Assembly: GCA_001931905.2 (NCBI GenBank)
Contig: MSJI02000378.1
Span: 1 to 24,712, forward strand
Direction of reading: 5' to 3'
Length of the DNA: 24,712 nucleotides
From: Cladosporium sp. IMV 00045
Taxonomy: Eukaryota; Ascomycota; Dothideomycetes; Cladosporiales; Cladosporiaceae
Part shown: piece by piece, positions 19,802 to 24,712 of the stretch
Layout of the letters: every line of letters starts with the position of its first letter
Position numbering within the stretch: position 1 is the first letter of the stretch
The notes under the pieces: generated by a model
Database searches by the model: none
The model's input: the letters and a program-made list of their open reading frames with translations, nothing else
What the model was told of the DNA's origin: nothing
Translations under genes and position numbers: made by a program

Positions 19802-20767
19802 TCACCCCACCCCCTCAAACCTAACCACCCTCCCCGTCCCCCTCCCCCCCTCTCCAACATCAACATTCCCCCCACAACCACCCCCCTGCCTCTTCTCGAA
19901 CCTCCTCTGCCTGGCCTCCCTGGCCTCTCTCGCCCTCCAAGCACTGACCTGCTGCTTGCGTTTCTGGCTGCGTGCTTGCGCGATGGCGGGCGTGGGCCGG
20001 AAACCGATCCCGTTGATCCCTTCGCCGTCGTCGCCGAGGGAGGGGTGGATTTCGTGACCGGTGATTTCGGTGGGTTGCCAGGAGGAGGGTTCTGAGGAGG
20101 AGGAGCGTGGGGAGGTGGTGCTGGGTGGTGGTGAGGGTTGGGTTGATTTTGTTGTTGATGGAGATGGGGGAGGTGGCGAGCGCATTCGCTTGGGACTTGT
20201 TTTTGGTTTTTCAGGAGGGGTGGGGTTTGTGGGTGGATTTGACGTGGGCTGGCGCGCCGGCAGTGGTGATTGCGTCGGCGAGGGGTGAGGGATGGAAGGT
20301 CTGCAGTTGGGAGTTTCTGCGATTTCCAAGGTGGGATGTCGGGCGGCGTGATCGAGATTGGTATGAAGACGGCTTGAGTGCATAGGCGTCATTTCAGGCC
20401 CAAAGCGAGCTTCATCGCGCTCAACGGGAGTAGTATTCGTTTTGACTCGTTTCCGCGGGGCATCCTGGTCGATATCAAGCGCGTCCAGCCGGTCAGCCAC
20501 CAAGCTTCGTGGACTGTTGCAGGATCCAGAGGGAGTAGTGAGGCGATCTTCACTTTCCAGTTTGGTGACGTTGACGTTCAGCGCAGGCACCCGTTCCCGG
20601 ACGGTCATAGCTTGAGAGTATTTGCGCTTTGGCGACTGGTCGTTGGCGCCAGCCTCAACAGCAGCAGCAGTAGTAGTGGGAGCAGTAGCAGGACTGGCGT
20701 CGGCGGTAGATGAGGTCGGCATTCGGTGTGGCGAGCGGTAGCAGACTGGCGCTGATGGCATAAGCAT
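19802..20767 (-). CDS. Uncharacterised fungal protein, disordered with conserved C-terminal motif
   Basis: An intronless 321-codon frame from ATG 20767; further ATGs at 20761 and 20722 (MPTSSTADAS) are equally plausible starts. Most of the protein is disordered: Ala/Thr-rich near 28-38 and Pro/Ser-rich at 157-228, with basic clusters PKRKY (47-51) and PRKRVK (104-109) that look like nuclear signals. The region around residues 229-293 is different: SWQPTEITGHEI, then GEGINGIGFRPTPAIAQAR, then a very Arg/Lys-rich predicted helix (SAWRAREAREARQRR). I recall similar motifs in hypothetical proteins of other Pezizomycotina but no assigned function; a nucleic-acid-binding or chromatin role would be a guess. 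The last 28 residues are Gly/Arg-rich, encoded by a G-rich strand. It is convergent with the VanZ gene. Confidence is for the gene, not for any function. Confidence 0.75.
   Translation of the reverse strand: MLMPSAPVCYRSPHRMPTSSTADASPATAPTTTAAAVEAGANDQSPKRKYSQAMTVRERVPALNVNVTKLESEDRLTTPSGSCNSPRSLVADRLDALDIDQDAPRKRVKTNTTPVERDEARFGPEMTPMHSSRLHTNLDHAARHPTLEIAETPNCRPSIPHPSPTQSPLPARQPTSNPPTNPTPPEKPKTSPKRMRSPPPPSPSTTKSTQPSPPPSTTSPRSSSSEPSSWQPTEITGHEIHPSLGDDGEGINGIGFRPTPAIAQARSQKRKQQVSAWRAREAREARQRRFEKRQGGGCGGNVDVGEGGRGTGRVVRFEGVG
19828..19850 (-). other. G-quadruplex motif at the 3' coding end
   Basis: On the minus strand, four G-runs of 7, 5, 4 and 3 bases are separated by 1, 2 and 1 bases, satisfying the usual G3+N1-7 rule. 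It lies in the coding strand, so the mRNA could also form it, about 25 bases before the stop codon. Confidence 0.6.
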
Positions 20768-22642
20768 TCAGGGCATTTGCGAGATGGTGATACTATGTTG
20801 AGTCAGGCTTGCCGTCGGAGCCAGGCGAAGGAAGTGAGGTTCCAGGTTGATTCGGTTGGCGTTCGATTAGGTGCTGCAGTAGTTGGTGAGAGTGGGATGC
20901 TGCTTGCTTGAAGCGGGGCAGACCAGAGGCGGGCAGGAAGGCTCAGGGCAGGCGATCCGACGGCTGCAACTTTATCTGGAAGTGAGGCACGTTGGTGAAT
21001 GCATTGACTGATGGATTGATTGATGGAATTGATGATGCTGTATGGCTACTGCAGGATTGCGGAACTGCAAACTTCACGTGCTGGCTTGTCTTGTGAATGT
21101 CTGAGTTGCACGTGAAAGTCGCAGCCTACTTTCGTATGGAAGACTTGCAGAAGAAGCATCTCTCATGCTTTTACTCTGCGGCTTATGTTTTACCCTGCTT
21201 GCGTATGTTGTCTCTGGCAGACAATACATTCTTCATTCGTGCATTTTGATCGCTTCTTGATTACACATGCCGATGGGTGTCGTTGTATGTGACGATTGGT
21301 GCCTGTTGACGTCCTCGTGATAGCGTCACATGATGCTGCAAACGAACACCAGATTACATGCCTTGATTCACATGCACAGTCAGACTGGTACCTACATTCA
21401 ATACATATCAATTCTCAAGCCTCGAAACCCGGCACCATGTCACCATAACTTGCCAGGGTGTCAGGCACTTCGCTGCATTCTTGCTGCTACTGGACGCTCC
21501 GGCGGAGGCACACAACGGGGTGAGGCTTCAATTGTGTGCTTGCTGCTGTCGATATATTCAATCATCTTCTTCTTCCCACGTGCGCAGTTGATTTAGCCTG
21601 TTCTGGGCAGTTTCAATTTTAGTATTGCTTCAACCTCAGTCGGTTAGGCCTGCCATGGCCTCCGTCTCGCTTCCGTCTTAGAGTATGTCCTGATTGTCGT
21701 GGTCGTACGTTCCAAGCTTGAAGTTCACCTCTCTCCGTTAGCCAACATCCTTGCTCCTTTGCTGTCTGTTTGCCGACGTCGAGCCGAAGACAGACAGGCA
21801 TCCGGGCAAGAAAGCTACAGTACTCAGATACGTGACCACAGTCCATCTTCACAGGAAGCACGCACCGCAAACACACAGAAAGTTCAGCCAGCAAGTACCG
21901 CACAACGCAGGGACCGCGCCACCGTTGTCTTCTCACAGGCGGTGGTCGGAGAAAAGATCATTTCCTTCCTTCAATGAATCCCGCCCCCGGTGTTCGGGAC
22001 GCTGCAAATATCCATGCTCGCCATGTAGGATGCATCCTCCACTTCAAAAGTGCTGCCTTTCAGCATTAGTGCTTGGCCGACGCTACCTCCGTACCTTAGC
22101 TGCGACCTATCAATGGCGACATGGCTCCTTGTACGGCAGCCGGGCCTGTATTGCGAACGCTTTGTGGGGTTCATGGTTTGGAGAGCCTCCACAATCTGCT
22201 TTTATCCACGCTAGTCTGGAGGGTATCGCTGGACCCATCTCAGCCCACGTCTCACCCCCAAGACATGATGTATCCTTCCACACACACAGCCCTCTCTTCA
22301 TTTACCGCTCGGTCATGGCGACGGTCCAGCCTCCGATCCCTCCACAAGCATTGCGGCGTCTGCATCGCGGCTTTTGCCCTGGAATGGGTGGACCGCCTGG
22401 CGTCTGTCAGTCAAGGCGAAGCGGAACGGGACAAGAGCCTCCGGCTATGTCTTCACGCTCATGAACCTATATTGTGCGCCATGCCCGCCTTGCCGTGTAC
22501 CTCTGGAGTGTCTTCCATCTCTTCTAGTGTCATCCTCCGTCGTCTCGTGGTGAACCACCTACTACGTACACTCGCTTTGTGTTCTTCCATCGATACGTTC
22601 CGCGACTTCTACAGGTCATTTGGCTAGTTGATCCCCTTCACA
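20768..22642. other. Divergent gap between the 321-codon gene and GH3
   Basis: About 1.9 kb between two genes reading away from each other, so it contains both promoters. It carries three CACGTG sites (21075, 21109, 21577). The part at 21751-22627 is unusually stop-poor in two plus-strand frames, one of which (ATG 22121 to 22627, 168 codons) ends 15 bp before the GH3 start; no domain is recognisable. The sequence CTTCTACAG just before 22616 could be a 5' UTR splice acceptor. A small GATTGATG-type repetition occurs near 21008-21035. Confidence 0.5.
21073..21116. promoter_or_regulatory. Inverted pair of CACGTG (bHLH-type) sites
   Basis: TTCACGTGC at 21073-21081 and its exact inverse GCACGTGAA at 21108-21116 are centred 35 bp apart, about 310 bp upstream of the 321-codon gene. 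CACGTG is the core bound by fungal bHLH factors such as Cbf1, Pho4 and SREBP types. Which gene it serves, if any, is not shown by sequence. Confidence 0.45.
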
Positions 22643-24712
22643 ATGCCGGCTGCCGCCTTCACAGAAGGTCCTATGTCCAACGGCAATTCGAAGATAGCTA
22701 AGGGCTTCGATGTTGACGAAGTTCTCGGGAAGCTCACCACAGCAGAGAAGGTCTCCCTCCTTTCTGGAACTGACTTTTGGCATACCGCCTCGGTTCATAG
22801 ACTGGGGATACCTGCGATCAGAACCACAGATGGTCCCAACGGTGTGAGAGGCACCAAATTTTTCGATGGCGTACCTGCAGCATGCCTGCCGTGCGGTATG
22901 TTGGACAAACTGACAATCCTGTTTTCTGAACATCATGTCCTGACATTTTACAGGCACCGGACTAGCTGCGACTTGGGATGTCGACCTCATCCGACAGGGT
23001 GGCGAACTACAAGGCAAAGAAGCCATCGCCAAAGGTGCATCCGTCATCCTTGGGCCTACCACCAACATGCAGCGATCACCCTTGGGAGGCAGAGGTTTTG
23101 AGTCTTTCAGTGAAGACCCTGTCCTGGCCGGCAAGATGTCTGCGGCTACCGTCAACGGCATCCAATCAACCGGTGTGGCTGCGACAATCAAGCACTACGC
23201 CTGCAACGACCTGGAGGACAAGCGACTTTCCAGCAACAGCATTGTCACAGAGCGAGCCTTGCGAGAGATCTACCTCATGCCATTTCAAATGGCTCAGAGA
23301 GACGCCAAGCCGATGTGCTACATGACTGCTTACAACCTAGTCAATGGAACGCATGCCAGCGAGAACCCAAAACTGTTGCAAAATATTTTGAGAGAAGAGT
23401 GGGGTTTTGACGGCATGGTTATGTCTGACTGGTTCGGTGTGTACTCAACCTCGGAATCCATCAAAGCTGGTCTTGATCTCGAAATGCCCGGTCCTAGCTA
23501 TGTTCGTGGCGCCCAAGTAGACCTCGCCCTTAGATGCGGAAAGCTACTCATTCACCACATTGACGCTAGAGTGAAGGAGGTTCTGAAGCTGGTGAAGAAA
23601 GTCCTCCCGTTGGAAATCCCTGAAAATGCCGAGGAGCGAACCATCGACTCCCCTGAGACTGCAGCCTTGCTGAGACAACTCGCATCAAACGGCACTGTTC
23701 TCATGAAGAATGAAAACAATATCCTCCCTTTCAGCAAAGAGAAGACTACTGCTGTCATCGGCCCCAACGGTGCATTCGCTGCTTACTGCGGTGGAGGATC
23801 TGCCGCTCTTCCGGCCTACTACACCGTAACTCCCTACGATGGCGTCAAAGCAAAGGTTCCCAAGGCAGAATATGAACTCGGTGCACCAGCATGGAAGAGG
23901 ATGCCTCTGCTTTCCAACGTGACCAAAACAGACGGTGGGAAACAGGGCCTGAGCATGAAGTTCTACCTCGACCCGCCATCCGTCAAGGGCAGACAGCCAG
24001 TCGATCAGCTCAGGGTGCGCGACAGCTACATTCACCTGTCAGACTACAAGCACCCGCGCATCCACTCCGATCTCTTCTGGTGCGACTTCGACGGCAAGTT
24101 TACTCCTGACGAGACGGCAGAGTATGAATTCAGCTGTTCCGTCGCCGGCACTGCCAAAATCTACGTCGACGGCGAAGTCGTGGTCGACAATATGACCCAG
24201 CAACGTCCGGGCGACTCATTCTTCGGCATTGGCACCGTCGAAGAAATCGGCTCGATCCACCTCGACGCTGGCCGCGAATATCACGTCCACGTCGAATTCG
24301 GCACCATGCCCACTCTGACCTACAAGAAAGACGGCGTCACCGCCTTCGGCGCAGGTGGAGTCCGTCTAGGCTGCTACCGCAAGATCTGCTTCGAGGCGGA
24401 AGTCGCACGCGCCATCTCCATGGCCAAGAAAGTCGACCAAGTGATCCTGTGCGCCGGCCTGAACGGCGACTGGGAATCCGAAGGCTACGACCGACCACAC
24501 ATGGACCTGCCACCGGGCTCCGACGAGCTGATCGAAGCCGTCCTGGCCGCCAACCCCAACACGGCAGTGATAATCCAATCCGGCACGCCGGTGACGATGC
24601 CGTGGCGCTCGCGCGCCGCCGCCCTCGTGCAGGCCTGGTACGGCGGCAACGAGACGGGCAACGCGATCGCGGACGTGGTCTTCGGCGACGTCAACCCGAG
24701 CGGCAAGCTGCC
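22643..24712 (+). CDS. GH3 beta-glucosidase with PA14 domain (5' part, runs off window)
   Basis: Exon 1 (22643-22895) and exon 2 (22954 to the edge), split by a 58-bp intron, encode the first 670 residues. The start ATG follows CCTTCACA, and no signal peptide is visible, suggesting an intracellular enzyme. The GH3 barrel begins with [12 protein letters not shown] and [35 protein letters not shown] follows in two blocks, then IKHYACND. The nucleophile is Asp243 in MVMSDWFG. The second domain starts near [12 protein letters not shown]; a PA14 insertion covers about residues 415-540 ([18 protein letters not shown], then IYVDGE). After it, [10 protein letters not shown] (591-600) contains the expected acid/base Glu, by analogy with the PA14-bearing Kluyveromyces beta-glucosidase. 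The enzyme would release glucose from beta-glucosides and cellobiose. The last residues seen are the NPSGKLP block, so roughly 150-200 residues are missing. Confidence 0.96.

Noticed and set aside
1..24712. Transposons, RIP-mutated relics, CRISPR arrays, insertion sequences
   Set aside because: No transposase, reverse transcriptase or integrase motif, no terminal repeats, no regularly spaced repeats and no strongly AT-rich block were seen.

Overview
This is a gene-sparse stretch of a filamentous ascomycete (Pezizomycotina) nuclear genome. The signs are short spliceosomal introns (54-63 bp in most genes) with GT..AG ends, C-ending codon bias in coding stretches, long untranslated gaps, an intron-bearing tRNA gene, and gene families typical of moulds (PTH11-like rhodopsin-domain receptor, heme-thiolate haloperoxidase, Spt7, PA14-type GH3). 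The protein style suits Dothideomycetes or a neighbouring class, but that is an impression, not a demonstration. I see no intact transposon, CRISPR array, bacterial insertion or obvious RIP-degraded AT-rich block.

Layout, left to right. 1-261 (-): 5' end of an alpha/beta-hydrolase gene cut by the window edge. 262-2369: non-genic, with a few coding-like scraps. 2370-3863 (+): three-exon seven-helix rhodopsin-domain (PTH11-like) membrane protein. 3864-5754: nothing recognised. 5755-7143 (+): two-exon secreted chloroperoxidase-family protein. 7840-7928 (-): tRNA-Pro(AGG) with a 16-nt intron. 8058-9515 (-): single-exon GH43 glycosidase carried on an N-terminal membrane anchor. 10393-10548 (+): doubtful 51-codon ORF. 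11065-12540 (-): amino acid/auxin permease (AAAP) transporter, with a possible extra 5' exon. 14609-17986 (-): SAGA scaffold Spt7, 1106 aa, with one intron exactly between the histone fold and the C-terminal region. 18544-19555 (+): three-exon VanZ-domain membrane protein sharing a 557-bp divergent promoter with spt7. 19802-20767 (-): low-complexity nuclear-type protein with an arresting C-terminal motif. 22643-24712 (+): GH3 beta-glucosidase with a PA14 insertion, running off the right edge.

How the genes relate. The content is mixed housekeeping (spt7, tRNA, amino acid permease) and saprotroph or plant-associated surface functions (GH43, GH3, haloperoxidase, rhodopsin-domain receptor). The genes lie on both strands with large gaps, and I see no biosynthetic or degradative cluster logic; the carbohydrate enzymes are 13 kb apart and probably independent.

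The most interesting points are: the position and in-frame stop of the spt7 intron, whose retention would give a C-terminally shortened Spt7 resembling the SLIK form; the membrane-anchored GH43; the VanZ-domain protein with an acidic tail; the uncharacterised 321-aa protein, whose 3' coding end carries a G-quadruplex motif; a possible hidden first exon of the amino acid permease; and an inverted pair of CACGTG sites. I did not find a clearly new multi-gene system.
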